A DNA stretch of 64,000 nucleotides from Rhineura floridana (GCF_030035675.1 NC_084499.1:20687953-20751952), one strand, 5' to 3'; positions 48,346 through 59,900 are shown, numbered from the stretch's first letter. The notes: a model not told the origin generated them from the letters alone. Numbers and translations are program-made.

Positions 48346-49075
48346 GCACCAGAAAGCCACGCGTCGGTGGATCCGGTGTTGTTATGCAGTTTGCGAGTCA
48401 GGGGTCTCCTTGTGAGTAAGCAATCCGTGAATCTCCTTCACTACCAGCAGCTGTGGTTCAAGTATGGCTTAGGAGGCTAGAGTATGTAAGGTCTTGAGCT
48501 CTCCTGTTGCATCTGGAAGTAGCCCAGCTCTGTGGCTCCTTTTAAAACTAAAGCTAGCTTTGCTGTCGTGCTGAGCTGCACCTTGTCAGGGCGCCCTCTG
48601 ACACTGACCTTGGACTGTTGCCTGACCTTGCCTCTGGTTCACATTTTGGACCTGGAGTGAGTCTCGTGGCTTGGCCTTGGTTTATTTGGGCTCTGCTGAG
48701 CCCGCAAGGCTGCCCTTGTTGTTGAGTGTTTTCCAGGAAGGCTTCAGTTGAAACACTGTCTCCAGAGGGCGAGCGTGATAGTGGTTGTAATTCCCTTCTT
48801 TGTGTGTAGAGGGCTCTGGAGCCTGTGCATGCACAGTCACAGGCAGAGCTGGGGACCCATTCCTAGCCTTGATCCAGCCGGTTCTGGGTGCAAGTCCCAG
48901 ACTTCCTTGCAGCAACCAGAAGGACAGTCCTCAAGCCTGGCTACCTTCGCTATCAAGCAGCCTCGTGCGATGACACACCTGGAGGATGGCTGCTCTGGGT
49001 GAAAGAGGTGTGATCACCCCTCTGCTCAGTAGCTGGATTAGTGCTTCCTTCAGGAGTGTGCTAATGGGCCCCCAG

Positions 49076-49120
<45 letters not shown>

Positions 49121-49273
49121 CTGCTCTCCACCTTTCCTCAGTTACCTAATGTATCCAGCCTAGCACAACTTGCTCAGAGCATTTCTCTGTTGTTGTTTTT
49201 AAGTGTCTTAACACCCTTGGGCCACAGCCGCTAACGTTGCTGATTCTGCTGAGAAGGCTAGCCGGCTGGTGAG

Positions 49274-49314
<41 letters not shown>

Positions 49315-49845
49315 CAGCGTGTGTGCTCTTTATGTCCTTCAGATGAAGGTCACTCACTTGTCAGAGTGCGGGGAAAGAGGTACGCAACTCGGCAGCCGTG
49401 AGCAAATGAGAGGGATGCAGTTTGGGGACCACAATGATCGGGGCTGGCCTTCCTATTGGGCAAAGTGAGTCACCTGCCTCTGGGGGTGATGCTGGGGCTG
49501 GCGGCACCTGACTCCTTCCCTCATTGCCAGGGTAAGACCTTTTCGTTCCCCTAGGGCTTTGGCGATGAAGTTCTGTCCTGGGTGGTTTTCAGCTTTTGGT
49601 GGGGCACAACTTTGTCCTTATTAGCATATTTTTGGACAAGCATTATCCTGCCTGAAGTCGAGAGATCCAGTCTCAGATGTGGCTGTGATTTTTTCTCTTT
49701 TTATTAAAGTTACGGTTACATCAAAAGCAGTACACCCCATTAACCTTACTATGCTTCCTAGGAACTTTTCCCTGACTAACTCTGGCTAAGCAGGACTTGG
49801 CAGTGCTACAACATTGACTCAGCAACGAACCCCTCCCCTGCATCC
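48346..49845. other. Intergenic stretch, mostly unassigned
   Basis: Contains (CT)n at about 49080-49114 and (GT)n at 49277-49308. The part at about 48580-48990 has a composition that could be an old retroelement flank, but I cannot find matching ends. No gene. Confidence 0.35.
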
Positions 49846-49846
49846 C

Positions 49847-50020
49847 CTTAATTAATTAATTAATTAATTAATTACATTTATATCCCGCCTTTCTTCTTTC
49901 ATGAAACCCAAGGCGGCTTCCATATGGTTCCCAGGCAGTCTCCCTTCCAGGCACTGACCAGACCTGACCCTGCTTAGCTTCAGCAGGGAGCTGGCCTCAG
50001 GTGCCTTCAGACCATCGCCT
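49847..50020 (-). mobile_element. 5S-rRNA-derived SINE
   Basis: The minus strand reads GAAGCTAAGCAGGGTCAGGT, CTGGTCAGTGCCTGGAAGGG and AGACTGCCTGGGAAC. These match the internal promoter region of 5S rRNA (GAAGCTAAGCAGGGTC as A box, TGGATGGGAGACCGCCTGG as C box). A LINE-like tail (GGCGGGATATAAATG) and (AATT)n follow. Such 5S-headed SINEs are known in lizards. Confidence 0.85.
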
Positions 50021-50025
50021 GGGAC

Positions 50026-50320
50026 TTAAGAAGGCTTGGCTTTTGTGTGAAGCCGTTGGCTGCTCCTCAGTGTCTGTTGAATCTCCTGCTTCTGCCACTG
50101 GAACATGTGGGGTGACGGGGGCTGGCTCTCAGCTTCCCCCTCCGAGAGTGGTGGGCAGTCAGCTTGCTCAACCATGGGAACCTGTGGGGCACCCAGTTGG
50201 GAAACGTCAGGTGAAATAGGCTGCGCCTCTGCTCCGGTCACAGGCATTGAGGGTGTGTCTAACAGAACAGTCTCCAAAGGGGCAGTCTCTGACAGTTCTG
50301 GTTGCACCTCAGCAGCTGCA
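50026..50320. other. Unassigned stretch with Pro/Glu-rich minus-strand frame
   Basis: A 94-codon minus-strand open frame rich in Pro, Glu and Ser (PLETVLLDTPSMPVTGAEAQ) that I do not recognise. It sits between a SINE and LINE debris and may belong to an old retroelement. No splice or promoter signs. Confidence 0.25.
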
Positions 50321-50410
50321 GCTTCTGGAACAACCTCAAGGGCAGCCCCACGTACAGTGCATTACAATAATCCAACCTGGAGGTTTCCAGTGCATGAACG
50401 ACAGTGGTCA
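50320..50410 (-). mobile_element. L2-type LINE fragment
   Basis: The minus-strand debris corresponds to SRLDYCNALYVGLPL of the L2 reverse transcriptase (CAGCCCCACGTACAGTGCAT on the plus strand). Confidence 0.7.
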
Positions 50411-50631
50411 GGCTTTCCTTGAACAGCTCTCACTTTTAGAAAAAAAGTGTGGCAGAAAAATAGTGGGTGGTTGTTTCCTTTTTCAGAAACCTCCTTTTGC
50501 AGACAATCAAGCCGCAAGCGTCCAAGGAATTGTAGCTGTCAGATGCAATAACTCTGAGATCTTACTTTTGGCTGGTCAAATGGAGGGGCAGAGGGAAGAT
50601 TGTAAGAGGAGAAAAGGGCAGGTGTGCAGAC

Positions 50632-51025
50632 TAGGGATAGGAAACTCTGCCTATTCTGGTTTCCTTTTTTACCACTCTTAAGTTCCGTTTTGTGCATTTC
50701 CACTTCAGTTTGTGAATTCTTTTTTTGTAAAGAGGTCCTCATGAAAATTCATCCGTGTTTTAGTACGAATTTCTCCTAATATACCTCTCTGTGCAGTTTT
50801 GCTCTATGGACACATTTTTGCAAAGCAGTTTCCCCATATGTAATGCATATTTGCATCTTATTTTCACAAACACGTGTTTTTTTTAATGCAAACTTCCTTA
50901 TGCATTTTTGTACACATTCCTTGTGAGCTGCATTGCACTGTTTGGGGAAGTGTGAATTTGGAAGGATGGCTGCATTTCGGTTTGCGTACTATTTCAGAAA
51001 GCCCAAATTAAATAGAGGGGCCTTG
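50632..51025 (-). repeat. GCATATATTA element, reverse copy
   Basis: It starts CTAGGGATAGGAAACTCTGC, runs through GTCCTCATGAAAATTCATCC, TTTCTCCTAATATACC, TAATGCATATTTGCATC and TGAGCTGCATTGCACTGTTT, and ends in AAATGCAAACTGAG. Confidence 0.7.
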
Positions 51026-51484
51026 AAATGCAAACTGAGTTGTTTCTACCTAACTGTCATGCTGGTCCACCCATCCACACATATATCAAAGGCTGGCCTT
51101 GATCATTCCTTCCACAACCTAACCACCTTGCAGGTAGGAAAGGACCAGATAACTGCCCGGATGCCATTTGCCACGGAAGGTTTGCCCCACACACGGGGAG
51201 CTGCAGAGTTATTCCCTGCCCTGAAGCTCCATGCATCAATAGAACAGATGTTCATTGTCTCACCTCTCCAAGCCTTGCGGGTCTCTTTGGGGATCGATGA
51301 ACACAAACATCCACTTCCAAGCTTGGAAAATGCAGCACTTCTTCAGTCTGAATTGCTACTGTGCACTCGTCATAAATAAAAAGTGCTGGAGATTTGTGTC
51401 TGGCTCCACTTCAGTTTCCAAAGGAGGAAAGCCACTCAGGAAGTGTCTCCGAGGTGCAGCGGGTACAACAGCTTCTTGCCACAT

Positions 51485-51930
51485 AAGAAGAGCCTGGCTG
51501 CTGGATCAGGCCAATGGCCCATCTAGTCCCACATCCTATTCTCACAGTGGCCAGCCAGATGCCCACTATGGGAAGCCCCAAAGCAGGGCCTGAGTGTAAT
51601 TGCGTTCTCCCCTTCTGTGACTCCCAGCAACGGGCATTTCCTGCCTCCGAGAGTGGAGAGAGAACGTAGCCACCATGGCGTGTAGCCAGTACCAGCCTTC
51701 TCCCCCATGAACTTATCCAATCCTCTTTTAAAGCCATCCAGGTTGGTGGCCATTGCTGCGTCCTGTGGGAGCGAGTTCCATAGTTTAACTCTGTGCTTTC
51801 TCTTGTCTGTCCTGAATCTCCCAAGCTTCACCTCCATGGGATGTCTGTGAGTTCTAGGGTGATGAGACAGGGAGAAAAACTTTTCTCTGTCCTCTTTCTT
51901 AGATTTCCAAATGCCCCCCCACCCCAAAAA
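51485..51930 (-). mobile_element. CR1-type LINE 3' end
   Basis: The minus strand reads as CR1 ORF2 end with few breaks: RTHRHPMEVKLGRFRTDKRK, then VKLWNSLPQDAAMATNLDGF and KRGLDKFMGEKA, followed by the 3' UTR complement GCTGGATCAGGCCAATGGCC. It is the best preserved CR1 C-terminus here. Confidence 0.88.
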
Positions 51931-52720
51931 AGCCTGAGACCCTTCTATGAGGCATTGGTCCTATCCAGCTTGTAACGTGCAAACTTCTCATGGATGTTTC
52001 CTCTTCTTGGGAGGTGTACGAGGCTGGCAACAATCGCCCCTTGCACCCTCACCCCTTGAGAAGTAGGGCAGGGTGGGTTGGAGGACTCGCAGACCCAAGA
52101 CTGGAGCAGTGGCTTTATCTGCAACGAGGAGGAGAGAAATGCTAGCCAGGAGCGCCTTTGTGATTCACTGGGTTTTCAATTTCATCTCAAGGCTAGCTCG
52201 CCTTTCAAGAGCCACAAGCCTCAGGGGGCAGATGGCTCCCTTCCATTCCATTGAGTGGCTCCTGGGCTTTTGTTCTCTTGTTTCCCCCTTCTGAACAGAT
52301 CAGGAATTTCTTATGCAGCCCCCACTGGGGGCTTCAAAAGGAGACCTCTTGCAATGTCAGGGACAGCTCGCTGTGCGTGTGCCCCAGATCCGGGCGAGTA
52401 GGCCGATTTCATTTGAAAGAAGACTAGCTTTTCTTCTGCCCTCCCACCCACCAGTTCTATCCTTTCTCTTTTTCCATTGAGAGGTAAATATACACACTGG
52501 GACACAGCGCCATGAAGAGTCAAGGTTGTTCCGACTCTTGTAGAAAGTGGCAGGCTGGTTTACCTCTCCTGTACTCCCTCTCTCCATCAATCTATTCATT
52601 TGCGTTCCTTGTTTGCATGGCTTTTTCCTTCCCTGTTCAGCTCAAGCCGATAAAAAATCTTTATCTGTGGGGCTACTTATATTTCAAGCTAAACAAAAGT
52701 AAATGAAAACCTTGCACCCC
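51931..52720. other. Intergenic stretch, nothing recognised
   Basis: No gene, RNA or named repeat. Open frames of 60-80 codons show no motif. Confidence 0.35.
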
Positions 52721-52721
52721 A

Positions 52722-53112
52722 GGGGAGAAATTCAATTCAGTTTGCATTTAAAGGTGAAGCTCCCCAGTTTGTATTTTCCAAAACAGTATGCATGCCAAAA
52801 CACTGCCCTCATGTGAAGTTTCACTTCTCCGAATATTGATGGATTGATTTTGGCAATTTGTATACTGCTGAATTACAATCCTTCTCTAAGTGGGGTACAA
52901 AAAAGTGAGCGGCAGAATGCATTAGGAACAATTGGTTTGCAAAAAATGTGTACATTAGGCAAAAACTGCATAGAAAAATGTGAATATGAGAAAAAAAACT
53001 ATCACTAAAATGCTACTGAATTTTCATGAAGACTTTTTTTTTGCAAAGTAATATGGAGAACTGAATTTCTTTTTAAAAATGAGAAACTGGAGGTGACAGA
53101 CCTGAACATCCC
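52722..53112 (+). repeat. GCATATATTA element, forward copy
   Basis: It starts GGGGAGAAATTCAATTCAGT, carries a foreign patch near 52850-52915 (CTCTAAGTGGGGTACAAAAA, LINE-tail-like), and then TGCATTAGGAACAATTGG, ACTGAATTTTCATGAAGAC and GACAGACCTGAACATCCC. Confidence 0.65.
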
Positions 53113-53489
53113 AGCAACCGGGTAATCTAAATTCAGCCCCAAGAATCCTGTAGCTGTCTCAACTATTCCTGTTGAACAGATCTGCACACTCCCGCTTCTT
53201 TTGCATCGTATATATATATTTACTATTTTGCACAGCTTTCAAACTTTTGAAAACTTTCATGCTAGTTTTAGCAGTCATTGAGAGAGCCAAGGGGATGGGC
53301 AGGGGCATTTTTTCAACTGCTGCAAATCTATGCCAGCCCTTGTCCACATTCTGAGATTTGTGTGGACTTTGAGCATGTCTGCACAGACAGAAGGGTATCT
53401 GGCAACTTCCCTGTACAGTTCTGGCAAATGCAGAAGATGCACCTCTTCTTTACCTTGGTCTTTGACACCTGAGATGTATATTTTTAGGA

Positions 53490-53635
53490 CCTGCCCTATT
53501 TTTTTTGTGATTTTATGTTGTTTTTAACTGTAATGATGTATTTTAAAACTGTTGTAACCTGCCCGGGAACCTTTGGGTGAAGTGTGGGTAATGAATTGAA
53601 ATAAATAAATAAATAAATAAATAATAATAAACCAT
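53490..53635 (+). mobile_element. L2-type LINE 3' tail
   Basis: GTAACCTGCCCGGGAACCTT, then (AAAT)n at 53600-53625, the usual tail. Confidence 0.6.
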
Positions 53636-53679
53636 TATTAATAATGTTATCATCAACATTAATATTAATAATAATATAT

Positions 53680-53830
53680 AGGGATGGGCGAATCTGTCAG
53701 TTTCAGCTTGAGTTCACTTTTCCAATTTGCTTGAAGTCCTGAACATGCATCAGATAATTTATCCTAAAATGCTCTTTTTCCTATGTGCTTTTGCCTAATG
53801 TGCATAAACACAAACTATTACATTTCTAAA
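53680..53830 (-). repeat. GCATATATTA element, partial reverse copy
   Basis: TATAGGGATGGGCGAATCTG at the left end, then CACTTTTCCAATTTGC and TGCCTAATGTGCATAAACAC. It is cut short by the next element. Confidence 0.6.
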
Positions 53831-53859
53831 ACTTTCTTACAACAACTAATATTGAAAAA

Positions 53860-54565
53860 ACTTACCCAATAAAGAATTTTAAACAAGAATATCTTTCACT
53901 CTTCCAAGAAAAAGGTTATTGCAACCATGCAACAATGGTAGAATCTTTTAAAGGTACGTGATTCTTAATTGGAAAGAGGTGTTATAAATATGAAGATCAA
54001 TCGTAATTCAAACCATGAGGTCTAACCGAATTTAAACATCCAAAAAGCTTCTCTTTTACATAATATCAAATGTGGGTCCTATCCTTTATAACAAAACATG
54101 TTCATCTGCTCTATAATAACAATTTGTAATTCTTCTGGAGAATGTTTATATTCAACAAAATGTGCAATTTGTGGAGCCTCCATAGTACACATACGAACCT
54201 TGCTCTTCTGTTTATTAACACGAATTCTTAAAGGTCTGCTTGTTTGTCCTATGTATATAAATAACCGTGGGCACAATATAATGTAAACCACATTAGAAGA
54301 TTGACAATTAGTAAAATTATGTAATATGAATTTCCTCCCATCATGTGGATGAATGAAAAAAATTGTTTGTATTGCTTGAGAGCAACCTGGACATTTACCG
54401 CACTTGAAATGGCCTGTGGTACCCAAGGATCCGATCCTGTAATTACTTAAGTTGGAATGTACCACCATTAATATTTGATGTTCTCCTAAAGCCTATAATT
54501 GGAGGATCCTGACAACTAGGAATGCCTTTTATTAAATGGCAATGTCTACGTGTGATATGTGGTAA
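53860..54565 (-). mobile_element. Penelope-like retroelement remnant (GIY-YIG end)
   Basis: A 129-codon minus-strand frame (54079-54468) begins MVVHSNLSNYRIGS and continues FKCGKCPGCSQAI, NFTNCQSSNVVYIILC and YIGQTSRPLRIRVNKQKS. The spaced cysteines followed by VVY...YIGQT...R are the layout of the GIY-YIG endonuclease at the C-terminus of Penelope-like elements. Upstream debris near 54480-54530 looks like the end of its RT-linked region. The rest of the element is missing. Confidence 0.75.
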
Positions 54566-54885
54566 CTAGAACTAGGGCCTTCTCAGTGGTGGCCCCCGAA
54601 CTTTGGAACAGTCTCCCTGATGAGGTGCGCTTGGCGCTGACGTTACTGTCTTTCCGGCGCCAAGTCAAAACCTTCCTCTTTTCTAAGGCATTTTAATCTA
54701 ACTTAATTTAGTTTTTAACATGCGTTGTAATTGCTTTTAGTTTCCTTATTCTTTTACATTGTTGTTGTATTTTACTATGGAATTTTATTGTATATTTTTG
54801 CACTTTGTTGTACACCGCCCAGAGAGCTATGCTAGTCGGGTGGTATAAAAATCTAACAAATAAATAAATAAATAAATAAATAATC
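54566..54885 (+). mobile_element. L2-type LINE 3' end
   Basis: GGGCCTTCTCAGTGGTGGCC, CTTTGGAACAGTCTCCCTGA, AAAACCTTCCTCTTTTCTAA, tail TGTACACCGCCCAGAGAGCT and (AAAT)n at 54860-54885. It directly abuts the Penelope remnant. Confidence 0.8.
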
Positions 54886-55500
54886 AACCCTCCCATCCAT
54901 TAATAGAATATTAATGCAAAAGAAAAATGCAACAGCTGTACAACAGATGAATAAGAAATGATGTAAAATGGCACTATGAATTACAGTGGGGGGTTCCAAC
55001 CAACTTGAGCTGCTAGCACAAGGATTTACACTTGGGCCATGGAACTTCCCCCTCCGTCCCTCCATAAATCTGTCTTGGGGGTCTCCCGCAACCCTTTGGA
55101 GCAGTTTGTGGAGGGGGTGGGGCACACATGAGGCAAGGAGGAGGGGGAATTCCATTGTGCAAGCGTAAAGCCTTGCACTGACTGAATGATCACTTGGCAC
55201 TACATTGGATGCATGCGTACAACCCATTAGATATAGATTTGTGACCTGCCTTCATGCTCTCACTGCAGAAGCAGCTTCCTCAGCAAACCATAAAACAAAG
55301 GTTACCAGGATGCTGGCCTGTCTACAAGCCCTCCCAGGTCAAACTATTCAAGCCCCCTCCCCCTCCCCACAACAACCCTGCCAAGCTTCACTGGCCACGG
55401 CCAGCCTCTTTGGAAAAAGTGAAGCCGCAAGACAGAAGTTCCTTCCGGTGTAACTCCAACATCATGTCATGGCTGGAAGGGAAGAATTAAAAGGGAGAGA
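54886..55500. other. Intergenic stretch, unassigned
   Basis: No gene or named repeat seen. Confidence 0.3.
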
Positions 55501-56200
55501 ACAGCGAGCCTGTTAAGCGGGCAAGCTGTCAGTTCTTCACCTCTTTTGCACGCTTTGAAGGACGTGCAAAGGGCCCCACACTCCTACATTTGAGAATGAA
55601 ATTGTTTCCTCGCTCCACAGCGCACACCCTCAGGATCCTCACGCGCGACTTGCTGCACAAGCACCCGAACGTCGGCATGGGGAAAATGCCTTGACCTGCT
55701 GAAGAGGCCTGCTGTTTATGGTTCGAAAGGATTAATTTCTGCGCAATTGGACATGACGCTCAATGCCTGTAGGTAACGCTATGGCAACAGTCTGCTGCAA
55801 TCTGTGCCGATTCTGAGCATCTCTCCTTTCTTTCTCAGTTCCAAAGTGCCAGCAACAGTCTAATTACCCATTTGTTGCCATAGTTATTTGTAAGGAGACC
55901 ACATTTAATTATCTTTTGGAGCTGTAAGCAAATTGCCTTGAAGAGAAAAAAGAGCATTTTTCCCCCCAAAAATTGCAGACTGTTTAGAGCTAAAAAACGT
56001 AATTCACATAAAATAATGATTTGGCACATGAGATCATCAGCTCTGACTTGCCAAGAAGGTGATTACTGGAACTTGTTCCAGCTTCTTTCTGTGCTTTCAT
56101 TTTATTGGGGGGGGGGAGCTTGTGGGTTGGGGTGATCGTGGTGAAAAAAGTTGGAATTATCAAAACATTTTCCTGTGGTTGCTAAGTAACTTCCTGAAGC
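55500..56200. other. Repeat-free stretch, possible conserved non-coding element
   Basis: About 700 bases with no visible repeat, no long open frame and no simple sequence until a G run at 56106. It has a mixed composition with several homeodomain-like TAATTA words (GTCTAATTACCC near 55858, CATTTAATTATC near 55903) and GGATTAATTTC near 55730. This is an inference only; conservation cannot be judged from one sequence. Confidence 0.3.
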
Positions 56201-56649
56201 TGACTTCACTCACAGGAAGAAATAATAAGTATGAGGTCAAATGCAGCATGCGCCTTTGGGTATATGTGTGCTTGCATATGCAAGCCCCCCTTGGGAGCAT
56301 GGAATGAATATGAAGTTTCTGTCACCCTCTGGAGATGGGGGGCTCCTCCAGATGACCAGTTTATTGAGCGTTCAGCCTGATTTGCTGCACAACCAACCCT
56401 AACACTGAAGTTATGATATCCAGTCTTTACTGAGCATTCCTTCTGATCTGTTCACAGGGAAGTTATATGACAGCGGGCACTCATCCTGATTTGCTTGCGG
56501 GGTGTTTATAAGTCTTTCAGTTAATCATGATTAATTACTTAATTAGATGTCAGGATGCGGGGAAAGCCAGGCTTCCTTTGTAGAGCATATAATCAGCGGA
56601 ATAGAAACTCACAGGTGCGGTGATGACCATTTGTGCAGATGGCTTTAAA
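56201..56649. other. Intergenic stretch, unassigned
   Basis: TTGAGCGTTCAGCCTGATTTG and TGAGCATTCCTTCTGATCTG (about 56363 and 56433) are faint direct repeats. Nothing else is recognised. Confidence 0.3.
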
Positions 56650-56720
56650 AAAAAAAAGAATCTGGGATCTCCTGCATGCAAAGAGGATGTTCCACTCTGA
56701 GCTATGGGCCTTCCCCATAG
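56650..56720 (-). mobile_element. SINE-A head fragment
   Basis: CTCCTGCATGCAAAGAGGAT, then CACTCTGAGCTATGGGCC is the complement of the tRNA-like head only. Confidence 0.65.
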
Positions 56721-56734
56721 GGAAGGGTTGTTGC

Positions 56735-57430
56735 ACTCAGGTCCAGCTTGTGGGTGTGATGCGTCCTTCCCTGGCTCTCCCTGTCAGGTTCCTACCTGCT
56801 CGTGGTTACTGCCTGTCTCTAGGCACCACCAGGGACTCCACCAGTCCGGACCGCTCTCACTTATGGTTTCTCTCCCCGCTCTAGCACAGATCTCAACAGA
56901 TCCCCCTGCTAGGCAACCACCAGTAACGTCCCAATACTAGTATTCCCAGAGACTCTGAATACTGGTATTGTTATTCTCTTCACCGCTGCCACCATTTGTC
57001 ACAGTTTCTCTTCAGCCTTGGTCATTACCTTACCCTCCCTTCTGGTCTGTGAAACCCCAGCCAAGGATCAGGCCTTTGGTAAACCAAATTAAGTATTTAT
57101 TACAGATAACAAAGCTAACAAGATTAACAAGATTTCTTCTTAAGGCACATAAGCATATGGTTTTACTCAATACTAATCCGAACTCCACCTCCCTCCTGGT
57201 AAACAACTCTCTAAACCCCACCAAGCAATCCACTCTTTCTCTTCTCCCCCCAGATTCCACAATTCACCACCTCACATTCCCCCAGATTTACCTGTCATCC
57301 TTTCATTTATACTGTCAGCCATTTGAAACATTCAGCCAATCATCAAGCATTCTATTGCCCATTCACTTCCCCTCCTCTTTCACTACTTACCATGTATACT
57401 CTAAACAACCAGCACTTACCATATATACAC
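56735..57430 (-). mobile_element. Probable decayed LTR retroelement fragment
   Basis: Read on the minus strand, about 430 bases of LTR-like sequence appear to end near 57000 at CTGTGACAAATGGTGGCAGC. This is followed by what looks like the start of a retroelement interior, down to about 56735. The TGGTGGCAGCG-type junction is the main argument; no second LTR is seen. Family (gypsy- or ERV-like) is uncertain. It is an incomplete, non-coding fossil. Confidence 0.35.
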
Positions 57431-57439
57431 TAATATATA

Positions 57440-57565
57440 GGAACATCACAGTGGGCTCCCCATTGGGGCATCTGGTTGGCCGCTGTGAGTACAGGAGGCT
57501 GGACTAGATGACCCCCTTTGGCCTGATCCAGCCGCAGCTGGGCCCTTCTGAAGTTCTTTTGCTCT
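57440..57565 (+). mobile_element. CR1 LINE 3' UTR fragment
   Basis: CCATTGGGGCATCTGGTTGG, CAGGAGGCTGGACTAGATGA, TTTGGCCTGATCCAGCCGC and the end CTGAAGTTCTTTT. Confidence 0.8.
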
Positions 57566-58360
57566 ACGGTCTCTCCCAGTAAAGCAGTTCTCGTTCCAAA
57601 AGCTTTCTAGGCCGCCCAGTTTGTTTGGACGGCTTTGAGCTTTACATTTAAAACCACAAGCTCCACATTCGTTTTAAAAGCGGAGGCCGGACTTGTTTTC
57701 AGGCCTTTTCCCCTCTGGGGGCAGCAGGATGTGATGATGCTCTGTCCGAGCCTCAGCCCTTTTGCCATGCCAGAGACCCCATCCCCACCCATCCCCTATA
57801 GATTAATCACCGCTTTTCCCCAGGTTGTCGGTTTTGGCAATTGAGGGCCAAAGCCCAGAGTAGTGGAGGTGATTGGGATGAAAAGAGAGTCGGGGTTCAA
57901 GGCTGCATCTTTGAACCCAGTTTGAGGAGGAGAGAGGTCAGAGGGAGGTCAGGAGCGCATGGTGCGCTGCAGAGTCGGAGTCTGGTTCCCATTAAGATCC
58001 TTCCACACAGCTCTGAGGCTGTCCTCTCCTGTGCGGTGCTGAGAAAGCTGGCTCTCTTCCCCCTCCCCTCCGTCAACAGGGGGGAGAATTGGAAACAGTC
58101 GGCATTAAGCGTTACCAGCTGAAGGCCTTCCAAAACTTTGAAAAGGAAGGAAGAGAAAAGGACAGGATTGGGGGGAGAAGGGGGGAAAGGAGCAGCCGGC
58201 TCTTCTGCGGCTTGTCTGATCAGATGCTGCTGGTGTGCCAAGGAGAGGCGGGTGCCCCAGGTGTGGTTCATTAACCATGACTTGTTGGAGTGGAAGCATT
58301 GGGGGGGGTCGGTCTTGGCCTACCCTCAAGGGAGCCCTTTACTTCTCAGGTTAGTCGTGA
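57566..58360. other. Intergenic stretch, unassigned
   Basis: No named repeat or gene. Open frames of about 90-150 codons have no recognisable motif. Confidence 0.35.
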
Positions 58361-58364
58361 TTGG

Positions 58365-58900
58365 GATGAGGCGATCTCTCCATTTTGCGTTTCTCTGCAT
58401 TTCTCTGTTTCCCCGTCTTAAATTGAGTTCTCCCCATTCTGCAAAAGATGATATCCTCACAAAAATTCGTCAGTGTTTAGTGTCTTTCTCTTACTATACA
58501 CGTTTGCCTGCAATTCTGCCTGATGCAGAGATGTCTGCAATGCAGCGTCCCGCCAAAACGTATGATTGTGTGTTATCTTCATGAATATATGCATTTTTAT
58601 GGACGCTTAAAGTTCTCACGCAAACGCAGCAGCAATTCGGTGTGACTTTCCCCCCAATATAAACATTTTTGTATGCCAATTTGCTTTAATATGCATTTTT
58701 TTTTTGCAAAAGTAATGTTAATATAATATAATGCAATTTTTTGTATGTTTTCACTAACGTATGTGTTTTTATGCACCCTTTACCTCGGTGTATGTGCTTT
58801 TGTACCCATCACTTGGCTGGAGAATTGCATTGCAAAATTTGGAGAAATGCTAATTTCGAAGTGCAGCTATGTTTTGGTTTCAGAAAATGCAAATTAGGTA
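58365..58900 (-). repeat. GCATATATTA element, long reverse copy
   Basis: The longest copy in the window: TCTCACAAAAATTCGTCAGT-like start, ATGAATATATGCATTTTTAT, TTTAATATGCATTTTTTTT, ACTAACGTATGTGTTTTTAT, then GGAGAATTGCATTGCAAAAT and TAATTTCGAAGTGCAGC. Confidence 0.7.
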
Positions 58901-59151
58901 TGTTCACCTGCACATGTGAAGTGAATCAAATTTCTGCCCCGTTTCTACTCTGGACACATTTCCCCTTTGCCTCATCCCCCCTCCTCAATCTCTCTCTGGA
59001 ACAACACACTCACTCACTTTGTTTTCATATCGCCCACCCCAAAACTCACTCTCTTTCTCGGGATAGCCTCCAAACTCTGTCTTTCTTTGGGTTACCCCTC
59101 CCTGCCAAACTCTCTCGTACACACAGGTCTTCCACCACATCTGATCTCAGG

Positions 59152-59350
59152 AGTGTAGTCATCCAGGGCCTCGGGGGATCTTAGACCCCTTACTTTTTTG
59201 GGATCCAGGTGCCAGTAGGGTCCCTATGTCTCCAGCGTCCTATGAGCTGATCAGCATGAAAAGGGAGAGTGTTAGCCACTGAGAAGAGTCTTCTAACTTG
59301 CTTCCTTGTCCTTTCCTGCTTATTGGAGCCGCTCAGAGTGAAAGGAATCC
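59152..59350. repeat. Dispersed repeat shared with 13030-13222 (inverted)
   Basis: CTTAGACCCCTTACTTTTTT, GTGTTAGCCACTGAGAAGAG, TCTTCTAACTTGCTTCCTTG and TCCTTTCCTGCTTATTGGAG are the reverse complement, in order, of the left-hand copy. Confidence 0.65.
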
Positions 59351-59900
59351 CTATTAAGTCCTGCTTCAAAAAGCCAAGTTGTGGAGAGTGAGAATTCTGC
59401 AGTTGCAGAAGAAGAGAGAGTGAATCCTGAGGATAGCATCCCATCTACATCATCAAGCAGTTTGGTAGCAACAGGAGACAAAACATGTAGACACTGAATT
59501 TGGTAATCCAACCAATATCTCTGGCAATGAGAAAGGACATTTAAACGGTGACAGCGACGGAGAAGCAGAAAGCAGTGTTTGAGCCTGTCCGGATTCTTCT
59601 ATAATCTTAGAAGGTTGTATAATGGGAGGGGAGGGGGAATGGTTGTGACGAACATGAAGGGACCCCGCACTTGTGAATTTGCCACTACTCTTTCTGATCC
59701 CCTCATGAACACACACAGAGGCACCCTGTTCATCTCCCATCAGCATATGTGCATGGACCTCCTTCTTCCCTGCCCTTTGCAATCCCCGCTCCCCAGGGGT
59801 CTCTAGGAGCTGCAGGTTGCCCTTCTCACATCTTCTGCTTTACTGGATCTACAGCCAGGCAGAAGAGCCCACGTGACCGAAGCAGGAGGCTGAAATTTGG
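59350..59900. other. Unassigned, possible hAT transposase N-terminal debris
   Basis: One broken plus-strand frame near 59410-59570 reads ESEDSIPSTSSSSLVATGDK, then EFGNPTNISGNEKGHLNGDS. This is reminiscent of the Ser-rich N-terminus of hAT transposases but has no catalytic motif. Otherwise unassigned. Confidence 0.25.

Noticed and set aside
48580-50310. A decayed LTR retroelement with a Pro-rich coding remnant
   Set aside because: No repeated ends and no recognisable protein domain. Left as unassigned.
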